Shown: positions 35,732 through 44,391 of the stretch, piece after piece
How the letters are laid out: the number at the start of each line of letters is the position of its first letter
How positions within the stretch are numbered: the first letter of the stretch is position 1
DNA from: Acidobacteriota bacterium
GTDB taxonomy: Bacteria > Acidobacteriota > Terriglobia > Terriglobales > Acidobacteriaceae
DNA length: 64,000 bases
Direction: 5' to 3'
Assembly (NCBI GenBank): GCA_003225555.1
Contig: QIAM01000014.1
Location: 51,961-115,960 of the forward strand
The notes under the pieces: model-generated
Database searches by the model: none
The model's input: the letters and a program-made list of their open reading frames with translations, nothing else
What the model was told of the DNA's origin: nothing
Program-made: the position numbers and the translations under genes

Positions 35732-36742
35732 GTGCCCTTTGCCGAAAAAGCGTTGATTTCACAAATTCGCCGGATGAGTGCGGACTTCTCGCCTGGTGGC
35801 CAGATGGCGGACAGGAGTGTCCGCCCCACACGAGTTCTTACCGGAATCGGAGATGACTGCGCCGTGCTTCGACTGTTGCCGCCACGGGGTCAGGAACAAG
35901 ACACGCTGGTGACTACCGACTTCACCCTGGAAGGAATTCACTTCCGGCGCGACTGGCACTCGGCCGAGTCGGTCGGCCACCGCTGCCTGGCGCGCGGCCT
36001 CAGCGACATTGCCGCCATGGGGGGAGAACCAGTTGCCGCGTTTCTGTCCCTGGCTTTGCCGCGCGATCTGCCGCAAAGCTGGGTGGGACGCTTCGTCCGC
36101 AGCCTGCTGGGCCTGGCGGAGAAATTCGGCGTGACTCTGGCCGGAGGCGATACGGCAGAATCGCCTGACGGGATCCTGGCGGACATTATCGTGGTGGGGT
36201 GTGTTCCTAGGGGGAAAGCCGTTCTGCGTTCAGGGGCGCGTCCGGGCGACCGGATTTATGTCAGCGGAGACCTGGGCGGCTCGGCTGCTGCCGTCTGGCA
36301 GATGAGGAGGAAGCCGAAACGCAAGCTGCCGCGAGAGTATCCGCGCCACTTCTATCCGGAGCCTCGCATCGAGTTGGGCCGTATTTTGCGCGAAAAAGGC
36401 GTGGCTTCCGCCATGATCGACATCAGCGACGGGCTTTCCACTGATCTCACTCATATTTGCGAAGCGAGTGGCTTTGGCGCGGAGATTGAGTCAGAGCTGA
36501 TTCCGCGAGCGAGCGTGGGCAAGCAGGCGCGGGAGGTGGACCTGGAATTCGCGCTTCACGGCGGGGAGGATTACGAACTGCTGTTTACGGCTCCGGCCAG
36601 GAAGCGTGTTCCCTCGCGCATTGCGGGAGTGCCCATCACCCACATCGGGCACATTACACGCGAGAGCAAGATCTTCCTGATGAACCGCAACCAGATCGGA
36701 TACGAACTTTTGCCGCGAGGGTGGGAGCATTTCCGAAGGTAG
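35732..36742 (+). CDS. thiL: Thiamine-monophosphate kinase, GTG start
   Basis: Last enzyme of thiamine diphosphate synthesis, phosphorylating thiamine monophosphate with ATP. 336 residues with the family motifs LTGIGDDCAVLRLL, TTDFTLEGIHFRRDW, RGLSDIAAMGGEPVAAFLSL, LAGGDTAESPDG and DISDGLSTDLTHI, HGGEDYELLFTA. GTG 35732 begins MPFAEKALISQIRR, the usual N-terminal helix. Between this helix and GIGDD there is an in-frame family D palindrome (35806-35825) encoding MADRSVRPTR, in a surface loop where it need not harm activity. Confidence 0.95.
   Translation: MPFAEKALISQIRRMSADFSPGGQMADRSVRPTRVLTGIGDDCAVLRLLPPRGQEQDTLVTTDFTLEGIHFRRDWHSAESVGHRCLARGLSDIAAMGGEPVAAFLSLALPRDLPQSWVGRFVRSLLGLAEKFGVTLAGGDTAESPDGILADIIVVGCVPRGKAVLRSGARPGDRIYVSGDLGGSAAAVWQMRRKPKRKLPREYPRHFYPEPRIELGRILREKGVASAMIDISDGLSTDLTHICEASGFGAEIESELIPRASVGKQAREVDLEFALHGGEDYELLFTAPARKRVPSRIAGVPITHIGHITRESKIFLMNRNQIGYELLPRGWEHFRR
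35806..35825. repeat. In-frame palindromic repeat inside thiL (family D)
   Basis: ggcggacaggagtgtccgcc: perfect 8-bp arms around GGAG, followed by ccacac, matching the intergenic copies at 6526-6553 and 29172-29200 in layout. Here it is translated as part of ThiL without disturbing the frame. Confidence 0.7.
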
Positions 36743-36839
36743 AGTCGATTCGTGAATATTTGCCGGCCGTAGCGGGTGAAATACGTGGTGTAACCAAGAT
36801 TGCCATCGACAAGCGGGCCAGAGAGAGCGAAAACGGTGC

Positions 36840-37094
36840 ATGGGGAAAGCCTGGCTGGTGTTTTGCCTGCTTCTGGCTGGTTGCGCGGCGAAGAAGCAGC
36901 CGGTTGCGGCGACCCCGCCTCCCATACGGAGCCAGCTGCCCCCACCTGCTGCCGAAATCATCGAACACTGTGTAGTAATCAAGCAGGAAAATGCCAACAC
37001 GGTGACCTGCAGTTGCCTGCCCGTGACCACCGTGATCGATTCAAAAACTGGGCATACCAAGGTAGTTTGCAAGACAATGAAGGAAGAACAATGA
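36840..37094 (+). CDS. Small lipoprotein of unknown function
   Basis: 84 residues with lipobox LLLAGCAAKK at 11-20, so it should be lipidated at Cys15. The mature part is Pro-rich, then contains CVVIKQENANTVTCSCLPVT and VVCKTMKEE with four Cys. ATG 36840 has no strong Shine-Dalgarno. It lies between thiL and the PstS-like gene on the same strand, with about 80-100 base gaps. Family not recognised. Confidence 0.6.
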   Translation: MGKAWLVFCLLLAGCAAKKQPVAATPPPIRSQLPPPAAEIIEHCVVIKQENANTVTCSCLPVTTVIDSKTGHTKVVCKTMKEEQ

Positions 37095-37171
37095 GACCGG
37101 GTGCTGCTGGGAGCTAAAACGGAAATTCCGGATTACTAGTCTTCGTCCCGATTCATGAGGAGGAAGCTTCC

Positions 37172-38218
37172 TTGAAGAAGTGCGCCGAGTTTACTTTCTC
37201 CCTGACCGCCATAGTGCTGGCGATCTCCTTAACAATGTTATCCCCGCACGGCCTTGCCCAAACCCAGATGGTGCTGGTCACCACCGGATCGACCATGCCG
37301 GAGCCGCTGTACGTGTTGTGGGGAGACAAATACCACAAGTCGCACCCTGAAACTGAGGTTCGCTATCTCGCGGTGGGAACCAGCGAGAGTGCCGACCGTG
37401 TTCTTTCTGGAACCGGAGGAGATCTCGGCGGCGGCGATGCGCCGATTCCCGAAGAACAGATGAAAAAGGCGGCGCACGCGGCCGTGGAATTGCCCACCGT
37501 ACTGGTTGGCATTGCGGTCTTTTACAATGTACCCGGCGGCGCGACGAGCATTCGCCTTTCGGGTCCAGTGCTCGCGGATATCTACCTTGGAAAAACAACC
37601 TCCTGGAGCGACCCGGAGATTGCCCGGCTGAATCCTGACGGCAAGCTTCCTGATTTGCCGATCATGGTGCTGCATCGCACGGACGGAAAAGGTTCGAACT
37701 ACATTTTTTCCGACTTTCTTTCTAAACTCAGCCCAGAATTCCACGCCAAAGTCGGGAAGAGCGCTTCGCCAAAGTGGCCGGTTGGCACCGCTTTCAGCCG
37801 ATGTCAGGATATGCTGGCCAACGCCGCCAAGACGCCGGGAACCATCGCTTATGGCGAGATCCGCTGTGGGGAGAAATCCGGGTTGTCGATCGCGCGAATT
37901 CGCAACGCTGCCGGAGAGTTTGTGAAGCCATCGACGCAGAGTATCCGTGATGTGGCTTCGGCCATGGAATCCAGAATGACGGATAACTTTCGCGTTTCGC
38001 TGACCAACGCGCCGGGCAATGAAAGTTATCCAATCGCGAGTTTCACCTGGTTTTACGTGCCCCTGCATCCGCAGGACTCGCAGCGGAGCCACGCGGTCAA
38101 CGAATATTTAAGCTGGGTGTACGCCTCCGGCCAGGAAATCGCGCAAGCGCAGGGTTATGCCACGCTGCCGCCGTCGGTTCTGCAAAAGGTGCGCGCGAAA
38201 GTGGCCGCGCTGCGCTGA
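37172..38218 (+). CDS. pstS: Phosphate-binding PstS-like periplasmic protein, TTG start
   Basis: 348-residue substrate-binding protein of the phosphate (PBP-like) class. Signal peptide covers about 1-30 (FSLTAIVLAISLTMLSPHGLA). Phosphate-class features are MVLVTTGSTMPEPLYVLWGD, AVGTSESADRVLSGTGGDLG, VFYNVPGG, LADIYLGKTTSWSDPEIA and VLHRTDGKGSNYIFSDFLSK (the Arg/Thr-Ser anion contact). TTG 37172 is supported by GAGGAGG seven bases upstream; the overlapping ATG at 37155 is out of frame and closes at once. No pstCAB genes follow, so it is a stand-alone binding protein, possibly for phosphate scavenging or another anion. Confidence 0.85.
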   Translation: MKKCAEFTFSLTAIVLAISLTMLSPHGLAQTQMVLVTTGSTMPEPLYVLWGDKYHKSHPETEVRYLAVGTSESADRVLSGTGGDLGGGDAPIPEEQMKKAAHAAVELPTVLVGIAVFYNVPGGATSIRLSGPVLADIYLGKTTSWSDPEIARLNPDGKLPDLPIMVLHRTDGKGSNYIFSDFLSKLSPEFHAKVGKSASPKWPVGTAFSRCQDMLANAAKTPGTIAYGEIRCGEKSGLSIARIRNAAGEFVKPSTQSIRDVASAMESRMTDNFRVSLTNAPGNESYPIASFTWFYVPLHPQDSQRSHAVNEYLSWVYASGQEIAQAQGYATLPPSVLQKVRAKVAALR

Positions 38219-38358
38219 ACGGCGGTGACTACCTAGACATTGAGGTCACGGAGACGAGGTTGGTCCGAGGAGTCGTTGCCATCGGCGGCATCTTCGCAGC
38301 GATCACGAAGAAGCAGACCACCTCTGCCCCCCGCGTGCCAAGTCGCCTTTCCCTGAGC

Positions 38359-39597
38359 TCAAATCCTTAACAAGATCTTGCGGCGGTACATCCAAAACAG
38401 GATGAACCAAAAGATCAGCATCACCGCAAAACCGTGGAATACCGGCTGTAAGGTCGGCCCGCTCATCGCCGATATAGCCTTGCCAAAGTGGCGGTCCAAG
38501 GCGTTGCCGAAGAAGTCCGACATGGTCCAACTCATTACATAAACGGCAATCGAGTTCATTCCGACCACCACCAGCGGGAATGCCCATCGCCGCCACCCTT
38601 TCCATTCGATTAGCCCGTAAAAACCGGCGAGGATCAGGACCACCCAGCCTCCGCTATAAAGGGTGTACGACGATGTCCAGACCCTTTTGACGATGGGACA
38701 GATGCCCGTCCATTGGCACACCAGTCCGAGCAGCAACAGGCCCGTTCCCGCGATCACGAGTCCTCGCAATTTTTGCTGCTTGGATACTTTACCCTTGAGC
38801 CACTCTCCCGCAAGAAGCCCAAGGATCATAGTGCCAAGAGTTGGAATAAAACTCAGCGTAGACCAACCGCCCTCGTTGAAGACAAATGGCTGTTCCCGCG
38901 GAAAAAGGTTCAAAAACCAAACATCGAACGCCCACGCAAGATTGGAATTCTTGTTCCAATGAGATAGAAAGCCGGTGTAATTGTGCTCCCAGTTCTGCGG
39001 AACTCCGACCCGGGTGTAATCGAACTGCGGACCTGGTGCTGGATAAATCGCGAAAGCTGTCCAAAAACAAATCAAGATCAGCACCAGCGCCACCACCTGC
39101 GTTCGCATACGCGCGAATCCCAGCAGGAAGAGGAAGACATAACCCAATCCGATCTGCGTCAGCGTGTCCTCAAATGTAAAGTTGGTCTGACTTGACCACA
39201 GGGACCGAAGAAAGATTCCGAGAAAGATCAGAAGTAGGGCGCGCCGGACCGCGTGGCCAAGCATGGGTCCGAAGGTTTGTCCTTTCATTTTCCGGCTCGC
39301 GATAGAAAACGGCAGCGCTGCGCCCACCAAAAAGGAAAAGGCGGGTTGGATCAGGTCATGGAGTGAGCACCCTTGCCACGGCACGTGCTCGGTGTTGAAG
39401 GCGATCAAGCCCCACAACGCACTTTGCGGAAACGCACGCGCTACCGCAGGCAAACGCATGTGCTCTCCAAGCATCAGGACCATCACCAGGCCGCGGAACG
39501 CATCCAGCGAGATCAGGCGAGTGGCGCCTTCCGCTTTATGTTCAGGGCCTATGACAGGCGCTTCTGATGGTGGACTCTCAACCGCGCTTTCGATCAT
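38359..39597 (-). CDS. DUF5009 (NagX/HGSNAT-like) membrane protein
   Basis: 412 residues with about ten hydrophobic segments. The first ones hold RLISLDAFRGLVMVLMLGEH and QPAFSFLVGAALPFSIASRK, which are characteristic of the heparan-alpha-glucosaminide acetyltransferase-like family (DUF5009, DUF1624-related), which transfers acetyl or related groups to sugar amines across membranes. ATG 39597 has GGAG six bases upstream. It begins 32 bases after the stop of the GH109-like gene, so the two likely form an operon acting on N-acetylated sugars. Confidence 0.82.
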   Translation of the reverse strand: MIESAVESPPSEAPVIGPEHKAEGATRLISLDAFRGLVMVLMLGEHMRLPAVARAFPQSALWGLIAFNTEHVPWQGCSLHDLIQPAFSFLVGAALPFSIASRKMKGQTFGPMLGHAVRRALLLIFLGIFLRSLWSSQTNFTFEDTLTQIGLGYVFLFLLGFARMRTQVVALVLILICFWTAFAIYPAPGPQFDYTRVGVPQNWEHNYTGFLSHWNKNSNLAWAFDVWFLNLFPREQPFVFNEGGWSTLSFIPTLGTMILGLLAGEWLKGKVSKQQKLRGLVIAGTGLLLLGLVCQWTGICPIVKRVWTSSYTLYSGGWVVLILAGFYGLIEWKGWRRWAFPLVVVGMNSIAVYVMSWTMSDFFGNALDRHFGKAISAMSGPTLQPVFHGFAVMLIFWFILFWMYRRKILLRI

Positions 39598-39629
39598 AAA
39601 GGGCTCCAAGTGAGGATTGATGCGGTCAC

Positions 39630-41027
39630 TCAAGTCTGAACTGCAAAGCCGAGGGACTCCGGATGGACGTTCCACTTGCCGCGTGTGAAATCGGGAAATT
39701 TCTGGGGAGCGCCATTCTGGGCCACCGATGTCTCACTTAATGGAGTCGGCGCACTCCATGCGGCGGCATCGTAGACATTGATATCGGGCACTAGACCTCT
39801 TTTCAGGCAATCCATCAACCTGTAATTCATGATGTAGTCCATCCCCCCGTGGCCGCCCATTTTGCGGGCCAGTTCTCCCGTAGTCTTCCAGAGGGGATGC
39901 TCGTACTTGTCGCGAAACGCATCGATATTCTGCCAATCTTCTTGCGGTGAGCCGTCGGCCTGCTTTGTGCCATCGAAAAAAATACGCGGCGGGTAATCGG
40001 CGAACGCACCCTTGGTGCCGGAGATCGAGTTGAGGCGGCTGTAGGGTCTTGGGTTGACAACGTCGTGCTGGAGAAGGATCGAGCGGCCTCTCTGGGTTCT
40101 AATGATGCTGGTGTTCATGTCACCGCAGATGTACTTTTCGGCCCGCTTCGGGTCCCCGTCAGGGAAATTCGCTTTCACATAGGCACTCAGCGAGGCCTCG
40201 GATGAACTCACCGAAACCATGTAGTCGAACCTATCGCCACGATGGATGTCCATGTAGTGAGCTACTGGGCCCAGTCCGTGCGTCGGGTACAGATTGCCAT
40301 TGCGCTTGATATGCGGAAACCGGCGCCACAGGCCTTCCCCCTCACTCGAGGTCAAAATGCTACGCAAGTCGTGAAGATAAGCCGCTTCTCCATGGGTGAT
40401 CTCGCCAAAGATTCCATCCCGCACCATGCCCAGAACCATCATTTCGGTCGAGCCATAACAGCAGTTCTCCAGAATGACGCAGTGCTTACGAGTCGCCTCG
40501 GAAGTATCGACCAGCTCCCAGCACTCCTGCAATGTCGAACAGGCGGGCACTTCGACGGCAGCATGCTTGCCATTCTTCATGGCGCTGACGGCCATGGGAA
40601 CGTGCCAGTCCCATGGGGTCGCGATGTAAACGATGTCGAGGTCGAGCTGGCTCAGATTCTTGAAATCCCATTCACCCTTGCTGAACCCTGCGGGCTCGGC
40701 CTGGCCTGCGGTTGTGACTGCCTTTTGCGCACGCGCCACTTTTTCCGGTACCAGATCGCAGATTGCCCTGACCTCTACATTTTCAATTGCGAGTAAATCC
40801 TGGAGCAAGCTAGTACCGCGTCCGCCGACGCCGATAATTCCCAGGCGGATGCGCTTTCTGGCGTCGAACGGGACGCCCATCATCGTCGGGTTCGCACTCT
40901 TCGGTGTGCGGGCACCGAGGTCCGCACCAAGAATGTCAGTCGCAATCAGGAATCCCGCACCGCCGACCGCGGTGCGCTTCATGAAACTTCGTCGCGAAAT
41001 ATCTTTCGATTCTTTGTCCGTCGGCAT
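39630..41027 (-). CDS. Tat-exported Gfo/Idh/MocA oxidoreductase, GH109-like
   Basis: 465 residues. The N-terminus SRRSFMKRTAVGGAGFLIAT is a twin-arginine signal. The NAD-binding fold starts RLGIIGVGGRGTSLLQDLLA, and the active-site region contains YIATPWDWHVPMAVSAMKNG, AVEVPACSTLQECW and GNLYPTHGLGPVAHYMDIHR. The C-terminal ARKMGGHGGMDYIMNYR matches GH109 (alpha-N-acetylgalactosaminidase) relatives, which use NAD internally. Start ATG 41027 has a perfect AGGAGG seven bases upstream. Export by Tat with bound cofactor fits the family. The DUF5009 gene follows. Confidence 0.87.
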   Translation of the reverse strand: MPTDKESKDISRRSFMKRTAVGGAGFLIATDILGADLGARTPKSANPTMMGVPFDARKRIRLGIIGVGGRGTSLLQDLLAIENVEVRAICDLVPEKVARAQKAVTTAGQAEPAGFSKGEWDFKNLSQLDLDIVYIATPWDWHVPMAVSAMKNGKHAAVEVPACSTLQECWELVDTSEATRKHCVILENCCYGSTEMMVLGMVRDGIFGEITHGEAAYLHDLRSILTSSEGEGLWRRFPHIKRNGNLYPTHGLGPVAHYMDIHRGDRFDYMVSVSSSEASLSAYVKANFPDGDPKRAEKYICGDMNTSIIRTQRGRSILLQHDVVNPRPYSRLNSISGTKGAFADYPPRIFFDGTKQADGSPQEDWQNIDAFRDKYEHPLWKTTGELARKMGGHGGMDYIMNYRLMDCLKRGLVPDINVYDAAAWSAPTPLSETSVAQNGAPQKFPDFTRGKWNVHPESLGFAVQT

Positions 41028-41136
41028 GTAGTGGCCTCCTACGACTGGTCAGGATGGATAATAGTTCTACAACAAATCACGAATGTTTTCCGCCTGGAAT
41101 GGGTCTTCTACGAAAGTAGTGACCTTCCTGCTTGGC

Positions 41137-41180
41137 AACACTGTCTTACCTCGGGTACCACCTCTATGTCTAGTCCTGCA
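41137..41180. repeat. Direct repeat family E, copy 1
   Basis: About 44 bases around the shared core taccacctctatgtctagtc; the second copy at 43578-43621 has the same orientation and about 38 of 45 bases identical. The two flank the FG-GAP gene. The gap 41028-41364 holds this repeat and no gene I can support. Confidence 0.65.
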
Positions 41181-41364
41181 AGAATCCGATCGGGGAACAT
41201 TTCCGCCGCTAGAGGCTGACACATGAGTAGGTGGCCAGCGGTACGTCATGTTCGCATTGTTGTCGATAATTACGTCTGCAATGTCTTCGGAGGATGCAAA
41301 ACTTGTGAACCGCGCTGGTGGCTCCATCTTGCGGTAATGAACTGCTACGTTCCGAGCGTCCGGG

Positions 41365-41582
41365 CTACTTAACAATAAGCGTGACGGTGGTCGAGTGATT
41401 GAGACTTGCTGAAGTTGCCATGACGGTAACTGTGTACTGGCCGGGGGGAGTGCCGTTCGGAGGTGGGGGTGGAGGCGGAGCCGATCCGCCTCCGCAGCTC
41501 GTAAGAAATAGAATGCCCATCAAAGCCGCCAACTGCGCCAAGACGCCGGCACGGGCAGACTTTCGTCGGGCGTAGATCAGCG
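41365..41582 (-). pseudogene. Frameshifted C-terminal tail of the FG-GAP protein
   Basis: After the FG-GAP protein stops at 41583, the neighbouring minus-strand frame continues RLTLIYARRKSARAGVLAQL, a hydrophobic segment ending ILFLTSCGGGSAPPPPPPP, and a final beta strand YTVTVMATSASLNHSTTVTL. This ending is what I expect at the C-terminus of such acidobacterial surface proteins. One base missing around 41580-41590 (ctgatgttcgtctaacgctg) would join the frames. Confidence 0.6.
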
Positions 41583-43430
41583 TTAGACGAACATCAGTCC
41601 CATGAGCGCTCCCCATAGCGCCGATGGCCTCCGGCTTTGTGGTAGGACACCGCGCGTCACAGCCTGCGATGGTGCCGTGGTTGTAACGCTCAGGGTGATT
41701 GTGGCGATGGCCGAGTCGAAAAGAAATACTGAGGCTGGCGGGATCGAACACATCGCATGGCTGGGAGCGCCGGAACAACTGAGGGACACCGCGCCGAGAA
41801 AGCCGTCCAGCGACAAAACCTGAATCGGGTAGTTCGCCGTGCCCCCGGCCTGCACTGTGAGCGACGTGCCGGATGCCGACACCGCGAAGTCGGGACCCGT
41901 GCCCGAGGGTGGGGTCTGCAACAGCACTGGAATGTAGCTGTACGGGTCGCTGGCCGTCGCGAAGTCAAGTTTGCCGTCGCCGTTGAAGTCACCCACCACC
42001 AGGGAGAATGGGTCGTCAGGCAAGAGAAGAGAGAAGTCCGTTGGCGCGAACGTTCCATCCCCCTTGCCCAGCAGAATGGCAACGTAGTCCACAGGGAACA
42101 TGGGCTGCAGGTCCTGGATGGCCACGTCCAGGTCGAGTTTTCCATCGCCATTGAAATCTCCCGCTGTCATGCCTAACGTGTGAGTAGAGCTCACGGACGT
42201 GCCACAACATTGATTTATCGGAATCAACGTCCCGTCCCCGTTGCCGAGCAGCACGGTAACTGTACTATCCCCTCGATCAGTCATCGCCAAGTCCAGCTTT
42301 CCGTCGCCGTTAAAATCTCCCACTGCGAGTGTGGTTCCCGACGTCGCCGGAGGCGATGGAGCGGGCGTAAACGTCCCGTCCCCGTTCCCCAGTAGAATGG
42401 TGACCGTACTGATGTCGAAGTTCGCCACCGCTACATCGAGCTTTCCATCGCCATTGAAGTCTCCGACCCCCAGGCCGAAGGGAGTTCCGACGGCGGGGGG
42501 TGAAGAAGCCAGCGTGAAGGTTCCGTCCCCGTTGCCGAGCAGAACAGTGAGGGCGTTATCGACCGAGTTCGCCACCACCAGATCGAGGTTCTTATCGCCG
42601 TTAAAATCTCCCATGGCCACGGCAGTTGGCCCGGCCCCGACACTCGGCGCCGAGCCCGACCCGCGCAGGAAAGTCCCATCCCCATTGCCCAACAGGATGG
42701 TGACGGTGTTGTCTGTATAATTCGCCACCGCCAGATCCAGCTTGCCATCGCCATTGATGTCTCCCAGCGCAATTGAACACGGACAGTTCCCGGTGACGAA
42801 CAACGAAGAAACAGGGGTAAAGGTTCCATCCCCATTGCCTAGGAGAACATTCACGTATCCTGGGTTCCCGGCCTGCTGGATTCCCAATGCAAGGTCCAGC
42901 TTTCCGTCTCCGTTGAAGTCCGCCGCCGCAATCGACAAAGGCTCGTTTGGCGTTACTCCTGTTTTTCCCAGGTAGATCGGCGAAGCGGGCGCGTTGGAAT
43001 AAACCACGGTGGGACTGGGGACCACGACAGACAAGAAGACGTTGTTCGAGGCCGCGCTCGTGCCAGGGTTGAGCACTGTCACGGATGCCGTACCTGCGGC
43101 CATGATATTGGCCGCCGGAACGGTAGCCGTCAATTGCGCACTCGAGGCAAAGCTGGTGGTGAGCGGAGTGTCGTTCCACTTGACTGTTGCGCCCGAAACA
43201 AAACCGGTGCCGTGAACGGTCAAAGTAAATCCCGGGCCACCTGGTGCGACGGCTGCCGGGACGAGTGGCTGACTGACGAACGGTACAGGATTCTGTGCCA
43301 ACGCTAAACCGAATCCACTCAGCAAGCAAACCAGGACCAAAGGAAACTGAACCGCTGGCGAATCGTGCGGGCGAGCGCGTCCAGTGTGGGCCACATCAAC
43401 TAGGAATCCTATGAAATACCGTGCAGGCAC
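41583..43430 (-). CDS. Secreted IPT/FG-GAP (VCBS) repeat protein, C-terminus frameshifted
   Basis: 615 residues. A signal peptide (FPLVLVCLLSGFGLALAQNP) follows a variable start. An IPT/TIG-like domain comes next (LTVHGTGFVSGATVKWNDTP), then about seven FG-GAP repeats of 50-60 residues, each with a calcium-type loop such as DFNGDGKLDLAL and a partner LLGNGDGTF. The last ~90 residues form an Ig-like unit (SGTSLTVQAGGTANYPIQVL). The family is probably extracellular adhesion or binding. GTG 43430 is used; GTG 43397 is an alternative that is better spaced from AGGA. The stop at 41583 is premature relative to the expected tail (see 41365-41582). Confidence 0.78.
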   Translation of the reverse strand: MPARYFIGFLVDVAHTGRARPHDSPAVQFPLVLVCLLSGFGLALAQNPVPFVSQPLVPAAVAPGGPGFTLTVHGTGFVSGATVKWNDTPLTTSFASSAQLTATVPAANIMAAGTASVTVLNPGTSAASNNVFLSVVVPSPTVVYSNAPASPIYLGKTGVTPNEPLSIAAADFNGDGKLDLALGIQQAGNPGYVNVLLGNGDGTFTPVSSLFVTGNCPCSIALGDINGDGKLDLAVANYTDNTVTILLGNGDGTFLRGSGSAPSVGAGPTAVAMGDFNGDKNLDLVVANSVDNALTVLLGNGDGTFTLASSPPAVGTPFGLGVGDFNGDGKLDVAVANFDISTVTILLGNGDGTFTPAPSPPATSGTTLAVGDFNGDGKLDLAMTDRGDSTVTVLLGNGDGTLIPINQCCGTSVSSTHTLGMTAGDFNGDGKLDLDVAIQDLQPMFPVDYVAILLGKGDGTFAPTDFSLLLPDDPFSLVVGDFNGDGKLDFATASDPYSYIPVLLQTPPSGTGPDFAVSASGTSLTVQAGGTANYPIQVLSLDGFLGAVSLSCSGAPSHAMCSIPPASVFLFDSAIATITLSVTTTAPSQAVTRGVLPQSRRPSALWGALMGLMFV

Positions 43431-43577
43431 TATATCTCATATCTCTGAGCTCCCGCTGGCACCATCCGGAGCCGCGATGGCGTTCGCCTGACGAAGCCTT
43501 ACGAGGAAGCCAATCGCGAGTGTTGGCATAACGTCGCCATGGAGCTCATTGACTGTCGTTGTGAACTTTCAACTTAA

Positions 43578-43621
43578 CGACACTCTGTTACTTCGGTTAC
43601 CACCTCTATGTCTAGTCCGGC
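43578..43621. repeat. Direct repeat family E, copy 2
   Basis: Second copy of the 41137-41180 repeat, sharing the core taccacctctatgtctagtc. It ends 27 bases before ATG 43648 and so falls within that gene's leader; a regulatory role is possible. Confidence 0.65.
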
Positions 43622-43647
43622 GACAGAAACGGAGCTACAGTAAGGGC

Positions 43648-44277
43648 ATGTCGTTCTCCCGAGTCGCATTTCTCTCTGTCTTTGCTGGGTGCCTGGTCGT
43701 GGGCGCCGGATCGTCAACTGCAATCGCACAATCCAAGAAGCAGCCGCTTCCACCGCCTGCGCGCGCCCAGTCGCCTTCTCCTGCGGTGACTGATGAATTC
43801 GTGCACAAGCAATTTGGCGAGAACTGCTCGCTGATGCCGGGTCCGCCGCAGTTCGTGGCCGATCTCGATGGCGACGGCGTGGATGACCTGGTGATTGCCG
43901 CGCGCTGCAAGAATCCGATCGCAGACCAGGATGAGTATTCCTTCCGCGTCGCCGATCCTTACAACAGCTTCCTTGGATTCGGCGAGGTTAAGGTCACGTC
44001 GACTTTTGCTTCGGACGAACTGGATCGCCGCGGCCTCAGCTTGCTGATCGTTCATGGCACCAGTGGCGAGGCATGGAGAGCGGAGACGCCAAAGGCCAAG
44101 TTCGTGCTCATCAATCTGCCCTTCAGGACGCTCGCGGTAAAGAAGCTGGTCATGAAGAAGAGGACGATCCTCGGGATCTACATGGAAGAGCGGGGCGAAG
44201 GCACGGACACTTCCTCCGTAGTCTACTGGGACGGGAAGAAATATCGCTACGACCAGCTGGGTTCGAGTCTGCAGTAG
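43648..44277 (+). CDS. Secreted hypothetical protein with one FG-GAP-like motif
   Basis: 209 residues with signal peptide (VAFLSVFAGCLVVGAGSSTA), a Pro-rich linker and a domain containing FVADLDGDGVDDLVIAARCK, a calcium-loop motif like single FG-GAP units, then VYWDGKKYRYDQLG. ATG 43648 begins just after repeat E copy 2. No family is recognised beyond this. It is convergent with the His-rich protein gene, with a shared hairpin between them. Confidence 0.7.
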   Translation: MSFSRVAFLSVFAGCLVVGAGSSTAIAQSKKQPLPPPARAQSPSPAVTDEFVHKQFGENCSLMPGPPQFVADLDGDGVDDLVIAARCKNPIADQDEYSFRVADPYNSFLGFGEVKVTSTFASDELDRRGLSLLIVHGTSGEAWRAETPKAKFVLINLPFRTLAVKKLVMKKRTILGIYMEERGEGTDTSSVVYWDGKKYRYDQLGSSLQ

Positions 44278-44339
44278 TCCCGTTCTCGACACATTCAAGC
44301 TGCTCTGTGCTTCCAGTCAGCCTCACCGGTGAAACGTAA

Positions 44340-44365
44340 AGAGGCCAGCATCGACACTGGCCTCT
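44340..44365. terminator. Hairpin between convergent genes, probable terminator
   Basis: Perfect 9-bp arms AGAGGCCAG/CTGGCCTCT around catcgaca. Read on the minus strand the stem is followed by TTTACGTTT, so it would terminate the His-rich gene; it may serve the plus-strand gene as well. Confidence 0.5.
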
Positions 44366-44391
44366 CGTTGCAACACTCTCAGGTTCTCTTC

